The position numbers and the translations under genes were made by a program. From positions 32,328,158 to 32,392,157 of the forward strand of contig NC_035163.2 of assembly GCF_001659605.2 (NCBI RefSeq): a stretch of DNA of 64,000 bases, given 5' to 3'. This document shows, in pieces, positions 12,701 through 25,876 of this stretch. Every line of letters begins with the position of its first letter. Positions within the stretch are counted from its first letter, which is position 1. The notes under the pieces were generated by a model. That model ran no database searches. It had not been told where the DNA came from and was given only the letters and a program-made list of their open reading frames with translations. This DNA is from Manihot esculenta (Eukaryota; Streptophyta; Magnoliopsida; Malpighiales; Euphorbiaceae).

Positions 12701-13492
12701 AACCCATATGGTAACAAAGTTGACCAGAGAAGTTGCAAAACATTTCATCAGTACCAGCCAGAACAAGAAATCATTTAACATCCAATTTATAAGTAAAGTG
12801 CTGTTTTCCGTCCTCATTCTTTTTTTTTCCCCCTTTTTACCAAATACCAAACCATGGAAACCAAGAAGAGATGGGAAGGAAGTATACTCACTACGCTCTA
12901 CCTTCAATTGACTTTCCAGCTCAAGGTTCAGAAATTCATAGAGCTTTTCTGCAATTCATAAATGGTCGTATTACTTCAATCTCCATATATCAGAACAATA
13001 ATTAAAGAAAAAAGTACCCAAAAACAGAAGCAAGCAAGTTTCAAAACATATATACAAGTTAAGAATCACTCACGCTCTTCAACGTCAGCGAATTCAGGGA
13101 GAAGTTTACCATCTTCCTGAACCTTCTTCTGAAACTCAAAATAAAACCCCATCTCAAAACCAAACCAATAAGGAAATAACACTGAAAAATTATATGTGCC
13201 ACTGGATTATCATAAAAATGACCTCTTTAAGAAGTACAGCCTCAGGGAAAGGCCCAGTGGCCTCATCTGGTTTAGGTACGAAGCTATGGGTGTCTTCCTT
13301 CTTGTTGCTCTGCTTTTTGACCCCAACAGTTACAGATCTTCTCAATCCAAATGAAAGCTTTCGAGAGGTGAATAGCTCAGAAGAGAACCCTTTTCGAAAA
13401 TTGAAGCTTGTGTTTCCGAACCGACTAAACCAATTACCATGAACCTGTTTTGGGTTTGGATAAGTTGCTGCGGTGGGCATGAGGGTCTCCAT
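9728..13492 (-). CDS. RPS6: 30S ribosomal protein S6 alpha, plastid (bS6c)
   Basis: Nuclear gene for the plastid bS6 protein, which binds 16S rRNA on the small-subunit platform. Five minus-strand exons: 13223-13492, 13074-13128, 12895-12948, 12414-12491 and 9728-10206, together 311 aa. Residues 1-70 are a Ser/Arg/Lys-rich transit peptide. The S6 fold runs from about residue 128 (LRHYEVVYLIHEKH) through [35 protein letters not shown] (shown in parts: [16 protein letters not shown] and [10 protein letters not shown]) to DERVIRHLVIKRDEAITEDC. After the conserved PPPPEFH comes a long acidic tail (about residues 240-290, mainly D and E) ending in a short basic stretch. Intron 4 (10207-12413) is unusually long and contains retroelement-like sequence. 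A TATA-like element lies near 13546-13555. Confidence 0.92.
10900..11930. mobile_element. Degenerate LTR-retroelement-like sequence in RPS6 intron 4
   Basis: The intron stretch has a composition unlike its surroundings. It starts tgatggtgaatattggg, carries repeated acatgccc / catgcccaagg motifs at 11196-11300, a 19-base A-run at 11133-11151, and a segment near 11830-11880 (tgactcaatcctcatggg). Such motifs are common in LTRs or untranslated parts of plant gypsy elements. No ORF, partner LTR or clear target duplication was found, so it is at best a solo-LTR-like remnant. Boundaries are approximate. Confidence 0.35.
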
Positions 13493-14237
13493 TGTCGAAG
13501 GAATTTTATTTTCCCTCTAGAAGAGGAGATGACACCTTATGAACGATATATAAAGGAGGGGTGATTTGGTCATTTAAAAAAATATGGAGTTTATATTTTT
13601 TAATGATCTCTTTGGAAATATTTAAAAATGTTGGCTAATTCATAATTCTTTTATATATAATTAATTGATTAATTTTCTTTAGGATAGTTATTGAGAAATG
13701 TTTAATTGAATCATCAGGAGCTGATATCATGCTTAATCCTCTCTTTGTTAGAGCCGCATCTGTTTTTCCCTCTTTTCGTCCGCAAAGTATGCTAAACATA
13801 AGAATTCAGCTATTTGTTTATTTAAAACCTGATTCACTTGCAGCAGCGTATGCCATTGAAATAATTTTAATACGCCTCGTAATTAGGGTTATTACTTGGA
13901 GCCATTTCATGAAATGAGATTACACGATGGTATACCAATGATTTTATTCAACTATTTTGAATTCTCCCCCAATTCTTGTTAGTCCTCCTTGGCCTCATTC
14001 TGTAGCAATCTAGGAAGAGAGAGCCTAAACACAACCCAAGAAAGAAGCACTATACAAACTTTGTATGATGGACGAAGGCTTTTCACCTTCTCATGCAAAA
14101 ACTCAATTTGCACTCCAACTTACTTTCTTTTCCCTTTTCCAATTTAAGCCCTTCAAGAAGAAGCTTCTAAGCCCTTCTCTCAATGGTTGGAAAATTCTTA
14201 CAAAGTTAGAGAATCAAGTATGGAAAATTATCTGCGT
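13493..14237. other. Intergenic region between the J-protein and RPS6 genes
   Basis: It contains the RPS6 core promoter (TATA near 13546-13555, minus strand) and the 3' UTR side of the J-protein gene. The short ORFs here show no recognisable similarity. Confidence 0.4.
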
Positions 14238-17200
14238 TCACCATTGCTTTTTCCCCTTTTTCTTCCTCTTGCTACCACTGTTGCTGCCATTCCCATTATA
14301 ACTGCTCTTCGGACCATTTCCAGCCCTGGCAGACGGGCTCTCGGCGCCACTGCTCCCATTGAAATTGTCAAATACACCTGCTTGCACTGCATTCTGCAAC
14401 CATTCAAAGAATTCTTCCTCTGTCATGGTCTCTTCCATGTTCGATGTTGGCATCCTACCACTTCTGTGTCCTGAACTAGATCCCTTGGAAGTATTATGCT
14501 TGGAAGTAACACTAGTGTTCACATGAAAGCTTGGTTTGTGAGTGTTGGCTGGACATCTCATTCCCTGTCAAAATTCAAATATTTGTACATTCACTCCCTC
14601 GTCCGGTGTGATAACAGTGTGTTTCCACAAACTAGGAAATTTATCGATACTATAATGCGCATGCAAGATATACTAGGAGTACCCCTTTATGGACATTATC
14701 TACCATGATCTTCATTTATGATCATTGACATAAAGCTTCATGAAAGTTTTAATTCAGGTATTAAACACAAATTATATTACCTGGCATATATACCATTCAG
14801 TAGCATCATATATCTTGCTATCAGCACAAACATATGCAGAGGGAGCATCAACCTACATATAAAAATGCAGAAGTATAATTTAACGATTTTTTCAAAAATC
14901 ACTTGTGCAGTCCTTCAACAAACAATGAACTGGCTAGATGCACCTTGCACGTAAAAAGGAGGAAGAGTAGGTATATACCTTCTGCAATAATCCAAAAAGG
15001 AATGGTTGAGAAGATTGTTCAACCCAACCATCTCCATCTTTTGCCTGATGAAAGTCTTTGCAATCCTGTGGAAGCAAAATACCCAGAATTTTAAATCATA
15101 AGCACAGTATACTATTATACAGTCATTAGTAAGGAAATGATAAGTGGATGGACAGAGAGAGAGAGAGAGAGATTAGACAAAAAAACAAAAAACCTGGCAC
15201 CATCTTGCTTTAGATTTTGACTTCTTCGTATGTACCCAGACATGAAAATTATTGCACTTTTTGCAAGCAATGCGCCTTGATTCTCCAATAGGGTCTTCAC
15301 CTTCAGCCTCTGAACGAGTAAACCCAGAGGCAAAGAAACCATGCTCTCCATTCTGAACAATCAATTACATTAGAAAACTATATAAGATGAAGACTTGTCA
15401 TATGAGTTCAGAACATGGGACCAATAAGTGAGGAGATCGACCCAACTTCAAACTTCTAAGTGAAAGCCTGGGCCACTAAAATCAAGCTGTTCAAATTCAG
15501 TCCCAACCCACCAAAAATGAAGACTAGACATTAGCAACCAAATGAAAATAAGGCCAAGTAGCATAAAGGTCCAACTGAACTACGGCATACTATTCAGACA
15601 AATCTCAGACAACTATATCAAAATGCTTGTGAAGGCAACCTGGAGAAAAAAAAATGTGCCATATGAGTTGCATTTTTTGCCAATGGTGTTATAGGCTTCA
15701 AATTAATATGCATCTAAATTATGGACTAAATCCTCCCAAATAATCACATCGAAGAAATGCCCATTGGCCAAAAAATTATGTCTCCCTCAAAGTGGATTTG
15801 GCTTCTGAACCTTGCTGTACATAGCAACCACACTATTTTCAGATCAGATACTACTGATGGAAATATGTCAGTGGCACATATATGACGATAATTGGAAGCC
15901 AATCACATATAGAAATTGACCACAGAGAAACATATGTGCAAACCTTCCGGGAAGTGCCTTTACGGAAATAGTTTAGCAAATCCTCCCTCCTTAATTCATC
16001 ATCATAAGCTTTTCGCTTCAAGGAATCTAGCAAAACCTAGATAGAAGTTAAGACAGCAATGATTGTTAGGGTAAGAATCATGCACAAATAAAAGTTTTTA
16101 GCTCGTGCTACAACCAACAATAGCCAATGCTTACCTCATACGCATTTTGAAGTTTCTTAAAAGCTTCTGCAGCCTTCTCATTGCCCATATTTTTGTCAGG
16201 ATGAACCAGCATTGCCTAATAATGAAATAAAAATATATATATGTATCACTAGATAAACCAAACAAATATCCTCAATTCATTAATAACAACCGGATATTAT
16301 GAATATTTGCAAGTAATCCCTAGATACCACAAAATACATATTTAACCTCAATAACTCAAAGAAGCATATTTAATTGCTTATATAGAAGTAAGTTCAACAT
16401 GGAGAAGAATCAACTGGATATTAGGAATATTTGCAAGTAATCCCTAGATACCACAAAATACATATTTAACCTCAATAACTCAAAGAAGCATATTTAATTG
16501 CTTATATAGAAGTAAGTTCAACATGGAGAAGGATGTAAATCAATCCCTACAAAACTAAAGGGAGACTGGATATCACCTCACCAATATATCCGATAAGCAA
16601 ATATAAAGCAAGCAAAGAATGTCATATACCTTTTTTCTATACTCCCTCTTCAGGAAAGAAACATCCACATTCTCATAACGGGACAAACCCAGCACTGAAT
16701 AGTGATCAGTACAGTTCAACAACCGTATAACTTCTTCTTCAGAAGTCAACTCAGAATCTGTCCCACTGGTTGAAGGAACACCAGGGCTATGATCTGATGA
16801 AAATCCAGGGCTAGTTTCAGAGAAAGAAGCATGAAAGGACTCACTATTGAAGAAGCCCGGTTGACCTTCCACTCCTGCAGACTGTTCAGGGGGCCTATTG
16901 GATCTGCGCTGGTTAATGCTATTCTTTAGGAAGAACATCAGAATGTCACTTGAGATAAAAGATAGATAGAAAGCCAAAATTAAGCCAAGCCATCCAACAT
17001 ATGTCCATGCACAGTATACAGAATACACAGTGGTGGTCAATAGTGCAAGACGTTCATGACCCAACATGAATGCCAACCCTGAATCAGGAAAAAAAGAATA
17101 AAAAAAAGCTCTTAGCAAGCTTGTCAAATAATAAACACAAATAAAGAGATGGTACTTAGGAAAAAGCAAAAGAACTTACCTCCAATGATAATGACAAATA

Positions 17201-18492
17201 GTGTTATCCAGAAGCTTCCATAAAGCCACAGGAAAACAGTTCCAGAAATGGCAACTACCAAAAGTCCAAGGGTGAGGCCAATGAAAACTCCCACAATTGC
17301 AGCTATGGCCTGAGCAATTCAATTTTTAACACATTAAAAGATGCACATACAAAATAGATCAGCTGAAAAAAACAAAAAGCAATGCAGAAGCTGTAGAGGA
17401 TCTAACATGCAGCTGGAAAGCACAAACATACTATTACAGAGAGTTTTTTGTTTGTGAAATACTCAATGAAGCAATGCTGATACAACATTCCTAATGATTA
17501 TAAAAACCGTGTCAATTACTTTGGAGAGGCAACCACACAGCAAAAAAGCCAGGACTTCTAAAATAGCAAATACTTGTGAAAATATGGATTTAATAGACTT
17601 GTGTGCACTTAGGAATGCATGGAAAGAATTGTACCACGTAACAGATTAAGATGAACAGGCTTACCAGGACAATAAGAAACTTGGAAATCCCAACCATAGC
17701 AATTGCTGACATAATGCTACACCATATAACTGAAAAGAAGGATGTTGTCCCTAGCCGCAGAAAGGAATCAATGCCTCTAAGAGTGCAGTCCAACCAAATC
17801 ATTGATAAAAGAAGCATTATGTTCCTAAAATGTATGAGCCATTTCAAAACAACAGGATACGCTTGCACGGTCTTCAGTTTAACATAATCACGAGCATTAC
17901 ACATTTTGGTTGTTACTCTAGCAAACAACGGTCTGTGCCTCTCCAGCCAATCACCTGCCACCTCCAAAATGGATGACGTTGATGCCCTCAAGTTTCTAAA
18001 TGCTACATTGCCTGAAAAATCCACATTTTCCATCATAGTTTTTAGATGCAAGCCATTAAACAAGTAGTTGAATCCAACTTTTGCATGTTTTGGATCACTT
18101 TCCGAGCCAGGTAATGTTCCATTGTCATGACTTATGCTGGGGGTTTCACCAGAAGAACTACTGCAATACCCAGAATTGTTCCCATGTGATGCTGACTGCC
18201 CTAGATCATGTGGTTGGTCTATACCTTGCTTCTCTTTCCCCTGAAATTTGCCAGAAGTTTGCTTAGTTTTGTTATCATCTCCAGCATTGTTTCTTTTTCT
18301 GACATTATCTGTAGTAAAGGTACATGGTTGATCACCATCTGGGATATCCTCTCCAGGAAAGACCTTCGACTCATTCATTTTCCTTCGTCCCTTCATATCA
18401 GGAATTGCATGCCCTGAATCTGAAACCTTTTTCTTGTGGTCTGATGCATGACGATCCACTCCATTCCTCTGTTGATTTCCTTTGCGAGCCAT
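14238..18492 (-). CDS. Membrane J-protein with Jiv90 domain (DNAJC14-like)
   Basis: Nine minus-strand coding exons: 17665-18492, 17180-17309, 16630-17078, 16135-16215, 15944-16036, 15194-15352, 14979-15065, 14781-14852 and 14238-14564, total 741 aa. Residues 1-200 are hydrophilic and low-complexity. About residues 210-370 hold several membrane segments. The J domain runs from about residue 444 (DHYSVLGLSRYENVDVSFLK) with the HPD motif at 474-476 (AMLVHPDKN), so it should stimulate an Hsp70. A Jiv90-type Cys-rich domain follows (about 555-650; CKKCNNFHVWVH, WCQDCKDFHQA, ATEWYICQGMRCP). The C-terminus is Ser/Gly/Lys-rich. By analogy with DNAJC14 relatives it probably sits in the ER membrane. 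The start at 18492 has a strong context; an ATG four codons upstream (18504) has a weak one. Confidence 0.9.
16292..16531. repeat. 124-bp tandem duplication in intron 3 of the J-protein gene
   Basis: Two head-to-tail copies, 16292-16415 and 16416 to about 16531, differ at only a few bases (for example tatg/tagg near the start and agaat/aggat at the end). They lie wholly within the intron between exons 3 and 4, about 100 bases upstream (in + coordinates) of the exon 3 donor, so splicing sites are not doubled. Confidence 0.95.
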
Positions 18493-18504
18493 AGCAGTTA
18501 TCAT

Positions 18505-20050
18505 ATAACAGTAGTTGGAGAGGAAGAGAAACTAGTCCATTTCCAGTTCTATCAAGGGAAGCATGACTTGCAGCATTAGTTACATGTGAAAATAATTACC
18601 TGTCACCAAAGAATGCAGACAGTTAATCCTGTCAAATCTTTTGAAACAGATTCCATACTAAAAGAGCAACAGAAACTTCAAGAAGCTTCCTAATAACTAC
18701 TCGGATGTCATTGGTTGAACCTAAACCCCATCATGAGGAGGACACACCATGACAATCACAATAACTACACATCAACAAAAAGCACATTCAAAAGAGATGA
18801 TGATTTAATGTTCTGTCACATGAGGCTTCAAGCTTCAAAAAGTAAATTGTACAACTGCACAACACTTTTTGGTCAATACATTCACTACATTGTTGCCAGG
18901 GAAAAATGTGCCTGGTAAATAAGAAGCAATCAAAACCAGATAAAGGCAAGATACTCCTCAAGTTCCCAATCTTGCGTTTTTTTTTTTACTACCACTAATT
19001 TATGTCCATCTGAAAGGAAGATCAAAGAATCAAAAAATCACTTTGACATGGAATACCAAGTTGACTGGAAAACCTACAATTCATAAATACAATGTGTAGG
19101 CAATAATGAAAATAGCAGAAAGTGGTTTTCTAAGAGAGAACTTCAGCTTTTTTACAAACCAGAATCTCCAACAACATAAAAGGTTATGTCCCAAACAACA
19201 AAACAAAATTTTCAGTAACAGCTTAATAAAATAGCATAATACAAGAACTTAAAACCAATGGTAAACAGACTTAGGGCTTAGGTAATTACCAATAGAGTTT
19301 GAAGCAAACCCACATTATATAGTCACGGTATCACGGATATGGTGATAGTGACGATTTTGAAACCCTAATGAACAGAAGGTGAACTACTTAAGAAATTAAG
19401 CTAGACCAAGGCTAAATATTTCAGCCCAGCTGAAAATATCAAAAACCCAGACAAAGAATTGCGGAGGGATCAGTATCTGAAGGTTAGTATTGGCTGTTCC
19501 TAAAACGAAAGCACAAACATCGTCCAGTAATTAGGAGAACAAACCAAATGGCGGCTTCAATCAAAATGAAGAGGAAAGAAAATGAAACCCACCAGCGAAC
19601 CAAACCCCCAAATGCGATATCAGCAAATAAAATCAAGTCCTAAGCTTAAAAAATTGACAAAAAAAACTTAATTAAAAAATCCAATCCTCCAATACAGAAA
19701 AGATAAATAAAATTAAGGAAAAAGGCATACCTCGAGCTAAGCGCAGCTGGAGGGAGAAGGGAAGTGAAGAAAAAGACCCAATAGCCAGAAATGATAGAAA
19801 ACGAGAACAAAGCCCTAAAATAAGAAGTAGATGAGCAATAAAAGAAAATGAAAAGGGCGAAAATAGCCTTAAAAGATCATAAATTTCTTGTTCCTGCAAT
19901 TAAACTAATATTTCAATTTCATTGACCGGAGCTGTTCCAAGAGCTGATTATGGCATCGTCGAGAATTGAGAATGAAACGACAAAAACGCAATAGGGAGAG
20001 GGGGATAGAGAGAAGAAAGACTCCATACAAAGCTGTAAACACAGCTGCTT
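18505..20050 (-). other. 5' UTR and probable leader intron of the J-protein gene
   Basis: No coding frame is seen. A good minus-strand donor (GAG|GTATGCC) at about 19728-19730 suggests a leader exon of about 19731-20040 spliced to an acceptor between 18505 and 18700. The inferred intron contains only A/T-rich non-coding DNA. Confidence 0.4.
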
Positions 20051-21750
20051 CTCAACGTCATCATCATCCAGGATAGATGGTCTTTTGTTTGGGTGTGTTT
20101 GGGTTTCTGAGTTACCGTACCTTATTCCCTTTATGGATTATCTTGCACTGCTCAAGCTTGTGATCTTGCCAGGGTTTGTGGACTTTAGTGTTTGGTAGTT
20201 TTTTTTTTTTTTTTAATTAATACTTCATAGAAAAAAAAGAATTAATCATTTTCCATCATCTTAGCTCATCGAAAAAATAACTAAAATGTACAAAAAAATA
20301 TTTATTATATTAATTATTTTTTTAATTATTATATTTTTAATTAATAAAATAGAGAGTATTAAATAATCAATTTTTTTGTACCTGGTATTAGTATTTTTTT
20401 AGTTTAATAGAATATGTAAAAAATTATAGAGTAATTTCTTAAATTAATTTATTTTCAATTGAAAACAATTACATGTTGTATATTTGAATAATTATATTAA
20501 AGAATTTATAATTATATATGATCTAGAAATATAAGGAATGCAAATAAAAAAAAATTGCTCATATGATTAATTTTTACAACCGTATTTGTCATTTTCTTTA
20601 ATTAAAAAAAAAACCTACCATATTTGGCATATAATAATAATAATAAAAATAATAACAACAGTCAGTAGCAATCTCTTTATTGTTGTTGTTATTGAAATTT
20701 GCGTTCACATTGTTGGCATGTTTCTTGGCTTCTTGATACAGAAACACCTAATTTTAAAACTTTGGTCGTATCGCCAAATGGAAATGGCAATGGCAAAATT
20801 ATAAACAAAATAGATTGCTCTAATAATCCAATTTCCTGAAAACCCTACTCTCTTTTTTTCCCCTCCCATTTTGGTGTTATTCTGGATGGGTGAATTTTGT
20901 ATGTAAAAGTGATTGATTCTCAATGAAATCGCCCATATTTTGCTTGGCAGACCCATTTTCAATGAACTGATTCTCTGACAAATTTTCCCTTGGAATTGGA
21001 TTCTGGGTGCTTTTCTTTTAACAAATTCTAAATGGGAAATCGTTATTGTTGTTATTATCACTTATCCTCAAAGAAGAGAAAAACGTATACAAGTGTGTAC
21101 AAAGTCAATTCCAGGCAGAAATGGTCATTCAAGTACTTACTGGTCATAATCCAATAAGAAATAAGAGATATTAGTAGTCAACAATACAAATTAAACATCG
21201 CAGAAAATTGGAAGCAGGAATCAGATTTTAACACTTTAAAGTATGATGATGATGATAACACACAAAAGCTGATAACAATGGCCACATAGAGACAGCAACG
21301 GAAAGTTGCAATCCATTCCCTTCAGAAAATCAGATAACATTTATCGGACGGTTCTAGTTCAGTTCTGAGTAAACAACCCGAATTGAACCAAAATATTAGA
21401 ATAAGATTAATTTGGGACGGTTCTTGAAGAACCGTGCACGCTCCTACAAACTGCAAATGAATGGAAAGCAACTTTCAAACATCACCCTCAACTAGAGTTA
21501 TAGCAAAAATAACAAGCTGAGCTTCCTGTTTTCTTCTTCAAACACAAGACATTGCACTTCATGAAAATAGTAATAATAATAGCAAAATTGCCTTGCTAAT
21601 TATTCATGCAATGTAAATATCCAAACCAAAGCCACTATAGCAGCATAAGAATTTCATACTTAAAAATCATGAAGATCTAATAACTAACAATTCAAAGAAG
21701 TTGTAAGAATAAATTTCTGTACAGAAATTTTGTCAAGTGCTGACCACAAT
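20051..21750. other. AT-rich intergenic region upstream of the J-protein gene
   Basis: Bases 20200-20660 are strongly AT-rich with TAA microsatellite stretches. The right part (21060-21750) is probably the 3' flank of the F-box gene. An imperfect palindrome (cggttcttgaagaaccg, 21419-21435) resembles heat-shock-element spacing but has no obvious target gene. No gene is recognised. Confidence 0.4.
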
Positions 21751-22830
21751 TTAATTACAAGAGAATATCGTGCTCCGAAATGCATGTGCTGAGAACCACA
21801 ATGGCAATGCAGATTTGTTCTTCACAGAATACATCTCTTTCCACACTCTACTCCTCCGATGATATACCAAAACCTGCTTATGAGTTGCCATGAAAACACA
21901 TTCACCGGTCTGGCTTATTGGGAAAATACCAGGCACCATTCCACGAATACATCTCAGGCTCACTCTTTCCACCTCATGCCATCGTTCACTCTCATAGTCC
22001 TTCATCACCCATATTTTCATCCATGCCTCTGAAATCTGTATTACAGATAAACACCCATCTGACTCCAACAAATACACCCTATTCCCAGCACCATAACTCA
22101 CTTCCTCTGGCAATGAAATCTTCCTCCAAACATCACAGCCCATATCAAGCGCAAGTATACATGAAAAACTACCAGTTAACCAATGGAGTGCACCATTGAC
22201 AAACACAACCTGGTTCCTATTCATATGGGTAAAATGATCATCTTGAAAAGAAACAAACTTCCTCCATTTATTCAAATCTGAATCAAATACCAAGCATATA
22301 AATGTCCCATCTGGCCTATGACCAAATGTTCGATGATAACCCGCTAAGACAACATTATACTTCTGCATTGATAAATTGCAAGCCAAACCAACTAGAGTGG
22401 CCTCACCATCAGGATAAAACCTAGTCACATGCCTTTCTCTACTCCTAGGAAGCAACTTAAATTCCCTAGTCATTGGATTGCAAACATAATAAACACCCTT
22501 ATCAGGGATACTAGAGCAGCATAAAATGCCATTACACGAGGCCCTAACTTTCACTCTGTCTTTCAAGAAATCTAAGGAGAATTCAGAAACACCCCTTAAA
22601 TTATCAATACAAATAAGGCTAGATTTTAACTCAGAAGAATCTGAAATCTCTACCAATACCACAGGGTTCTTAGCAGCTATTTCATTGTAGAGTTGGATAA
22701 AATAATTATCTGATGATATTCTGTACCAGAGTTTACATACGGTTTTAGCTCTAAACAGTGACTTAACAGGCAATCTTGCAAGTATTTGAAGAATAACTTC
22801 ATCAGGGAAAATCCCATCTGTTGAATTCAT
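21751..22830 (-). CDS. F-box protein (F-box/kelch- or FBA-type, SCF substrate receptor candidate)
   Basis: A single uninterrupted frame of 359 aa. The F-box motif lies at about residues 6-45 (IFPDEVILQILARLPVKSLF, then RAKTVCKLWYRISSD), which contacts SKP1 in SCF ubiquitin ligases. The C-terminal region, about residues 95-340, has features of plant F-box-associated domains (VCNPMTREFKLLP, HWLTGSFSCILALDM, VLVYHRRSRVWKEM). Its substrate cannot be told. The ATG at 22830 was chosen because the longer frame upstream begins at a TTG (22875). A donor-like GTAAG at about 22915-22919 suggests a leader intron in the 5' UTR. Confidence 0.88.
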   Translation of the reverse strand: MNSTDGIFPDEVILQILARLPVKSLFRAKTVCKLWYRISSDNYFIQLYNEIAAKNPVVLVEISDSSELKSSLICIDNLRGVSEFSLDFLKDRVKVRASCNGILCCSSIPDKGVYYVCNPMTREFKLLPRSRERHVTRFYPDGEATLVGLACNLSMQKYNVVLAGYHRTFGHRPDGTFICLVFDSDLNKWRKFVSFQDDHFTHMNRNQVVFVNGALHWLTGSFSCILALDMGCDVWRKISLPEEVSYGAGNRVYLLESDGCLSVIQISEAWMKIWVMKDYESERWHEVERVSLRCIRGMVPGIFPISQTGECVFMATHKQVLVYHRRSRVWKEMYSVKNKSALPLWFSAHAFRSTIFSCN

Positions 22831-25648
22831 AATTAATTCAAGAAATATAAAAAGAAAGAAAAGAGAAAACCTCAATTACCCAGATATTGGAATGCAGAAA
22901 GGGCATCGGATTTTCTTACCGGAGACAAATTTCAAGATTGAGTAATGGAAGAAGGTGAATTTCATTGATCCATTTGAGATAATGAAAAAAATAATCTAAT
23001 ATTTTGAACCCAAAAACAAAAAATCAAACAGGGGAAAAGGCAATATGAAGATAGGATTAAGTTGAAAGGAAATTGGAGATGGTGAGAGAAGGGATTACAC
23101 GAAGAATGAAACGAGGAAGAGAAAGGGGGAAAAAGGGGCGAGATGCGGAGATGTGTACACATAAGATACCCCCTTGGGATTACGTTAATGACCAATTAAG
23201 GGTAATTTTGATCTATGGTGACTCACCTTAAATGTTTATTTTGTATTTTATTATTCAATTTTAATTTATTTTAATAAATTTTATTTCAAATGAAACCACA
23301 CTGACTTGCTAAAGCAAATTTTCAGATTAATACCTCCTATTTATCACTCAACTTTTATCACATAAGAATTTAAAAATTATAATTAATTAAAATTAAAGAG
23401 GTAATTATTAACATATTTATTAAAAGAATTTAAATAATTAACTAGAAAATAATAAAAATATATTATTTTAATATAATCATTTTGAAAATGTCATCTTATA
23501 TTTTATCAATTTTAATTTAATACATTTATTAATAATTTAGTTACTATTTTTTATTTTTTATTTATTTTGTTATTCTTTAAATTTTTATTAAATTAATTAA
23601 TGCAAATTAAACTTAAATAAAAATTAATTTTAAGACTTTAATTTTTTTCTAATTATTAAGGAGTTACTTTTTGTTTTAGAAAATAATTAATAATGAAAAT
23701 ATAACTTTTCATTATTTAAATTAGTGATAATTTTTTTTGTTTTAGAAAATAATAATTTTTAATTAGAATTAAAATAAAAAAAATTCTATCTAAGCTGCAA
23801 TTAAATAGTAGCTTTAAAAAATAAGTATTATTTATAAAATTTAACCGTCAATAGTGAAAATTTTTATTTATTTTTTTATCAAATATTTAATCATGTATTT
23901 TTTAAATTAATTAAGTTTTACATTTTATATTTTTATAATTAATTTTTACTATTATCTATTTAATTATTAAAAAAAATCTAAATAAACGGGTTAATACTTA
24001 ATTCCTTAACTACAACTAATTACAAATTTTTAAAATTTTTATTTTATACCATGAAAAGTTTTTTAAAATTCTAAATTCAAATACGTATAATCAAATTAAA
24101 TAGTAAATATATAATATAAATTATTATAAATTTTAATAATAATTTTATTGAAATAAAATAAAAAGGAAGAGAGAATATGCAAAGGGGTTGTTAATCTGTT
24201 ATAAGATGTTGGAGTAATATATTTAAAAATAAAAGTAAAATTGAGTGATTTTATTGAAATAAATTAAAGTTAAATAATAGAATGAAATGTTAAATGACTT
24301 GGATCAAAATTACCCAACCAATTTGGGCTTGGGCTTCCAGTTGTACGTTTCTGAAGGGCCAGAAATGAGGAGAGGGACATGACATGGACAACTTGCTTAT
24401 GAAATGGGCTTAAAATTTGCGGCAACTTCCGTAAGCTTATTCGATACGATTCTTCTACGTGCTTTGGAATCATCGTACTGATATTTATTATAAATTTATA
24501 TTAAGCATTAGCAATATGGGATAAAAAAAAAACATATAATATTGATATAAAAATGTTGCAATATATACATTTTTTTTTTGAAAGCAAAAATAATCATATA
24601 TAATAAACTTGAACATGTGAAATATTACACTTAGAGGAATAAATATGAGTTTACAAAAACCAGATGCAAAGTAATCAAGTGAATATCGAGTGTAAGAATG
24701 TAAACATAAAATGAAAACATGAACATGTGAATCAACTATGAAAACCAATTCAATGAGGTTAGTTTATTCTTAAGTTGTGCAATGTTGTTTCTTCAGTGAC
24801 TAGTCTCCCTCTCCCAAAGGCCAATCCAAATTTTTTATTACTAATACTTCAATTATTTCATGTTGTCAACTATTTTCAGTTAAATATTCACAAAAACTAA
24901 TTAATGAAGCAAGAATTATGTCATTTTCAAAAAATATATATATATCGAGTTTTAAATTTAGAATTCACAACATCACTAAACTTCTTTTTATAATTAAAAA
25001 TATTCAACTCACAAGAAAAAATTTCTTAATTTAATAATATTGGATTCATCATAAAACTTGCAAAGATATCAAACTTAAGATCAATTAGAGACAAAATAAA
25101 AATAGAAAAGCATGGGCGGCTCTTTGACAAACTGAGGCAAGAACCTTGGTTTTGTTCAACGGTATGTAGTTTCTTCTTCTTTTTTTAAGTAATTATTAAA
25201 AGAGGTGCCTTTTATTCTTTAACAATTTCATTTGTATTCATTTTGTTAACTTTTTTATTTCCATTATCAAATAAATTATTACAAAGTAAAATTTACCCAC
25301 TAAAACAAAAGGGGAAAAAACAGAACTAAACTTTAGTTAAACAAATTGTGTTTTTGCTTCAAACTCAATCAAATATTAGGTTTCAAATCATTACAAGCTC
25401 ATCAATGAATTGATTTCCTTTTCATGCAGAATAAATTGCATACCTTTGAGACACTTTCGTAAATATAGTACAAAAAGCACTGATGAAATTCTGTTTGGGG
25501 TGAGAGCCTACAATAAGATCATGCAGATGTTTTGACCAATAGCAAAACAAGAGATACTCCCAACTAATACATGTTTTTAAGCTATAATAATCTCTCTAAT
25601 CCAAGCAGTCGTTGCTTTGCAGCAACTTGCAATATATTACTAACCTAA
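22831..25648. other. Promoter of the F-box gene and long AT-rich intergenic region
   Basis: Bases 22831-23200 are probably leader and promoter. Bases 23220-24290 are very AT-rich with no recognisable structure. A less AT-rich patch at 24295-24475 has no identifiable coding similarity. I see no gene. Confidence 0.4.
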
Positions 25649-25876
25649 TTATTCACATAATGACGTCAGAGCTATCTCCAGAACAGTTGGCGTGGAATCC
25701 GGCCACCGGGTTTCTGATGGTAAGGAAAAGAAATGGTCTATATATATATATATGGAGGCAGAACACCAAATAACACTACAAACTAGCATCCTGTTAAGAC
25801 AGCAACTTAGTGTCACCTTCATTAGTTGCTGAGAGGTGAAAGCTCCTTCCAGCAATTCTTTCATTTTGGATTTGAC
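25649..25876 (-). CDS. Possible 3'-terminal exon of the Agenet gene, beyond the retroelement
   Basis: A minus-strand frame opens after an AG at 25877-25878 and runs in phase 0 to a TAA at 25649 (starts VKSKMKELLEGAFTSQQLMK). The phase fits the phase-0 donor of Agenet exon 3 at 31646. If used, the LTR element would sit inside an intron of about 5.8 kb. The polypyrimidine tract is only fair, the second half of the frame looks non-coding (SIYIYIDHF) and spans a TA repeat, and no domain is present. It is a hypothesis only. Confidence 0.25.
   Translation of the reverse strand, partial: VKSKMKELLEGAFTSQQLMKVTLSCCLNRMLVCSVIWCSASIYIYIDHFFSLPSETRWPDSTPTVLEIALTSLCE
25738..25754. repeat. (TA)n microsatellite
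   Basis: A simple TA run of about eight units within the possible terminal exon of the Agenet gene, which weakens that exon call. Confidence 0.9.

Noticed and set aside
22831..22875. N-terminal extension of the F-box protein
   Set aside because: The extension begins at TTG, not ATG, and encodes a hydrophobic run atypical for F-box proteins; the ATG at 22830 is a better start.
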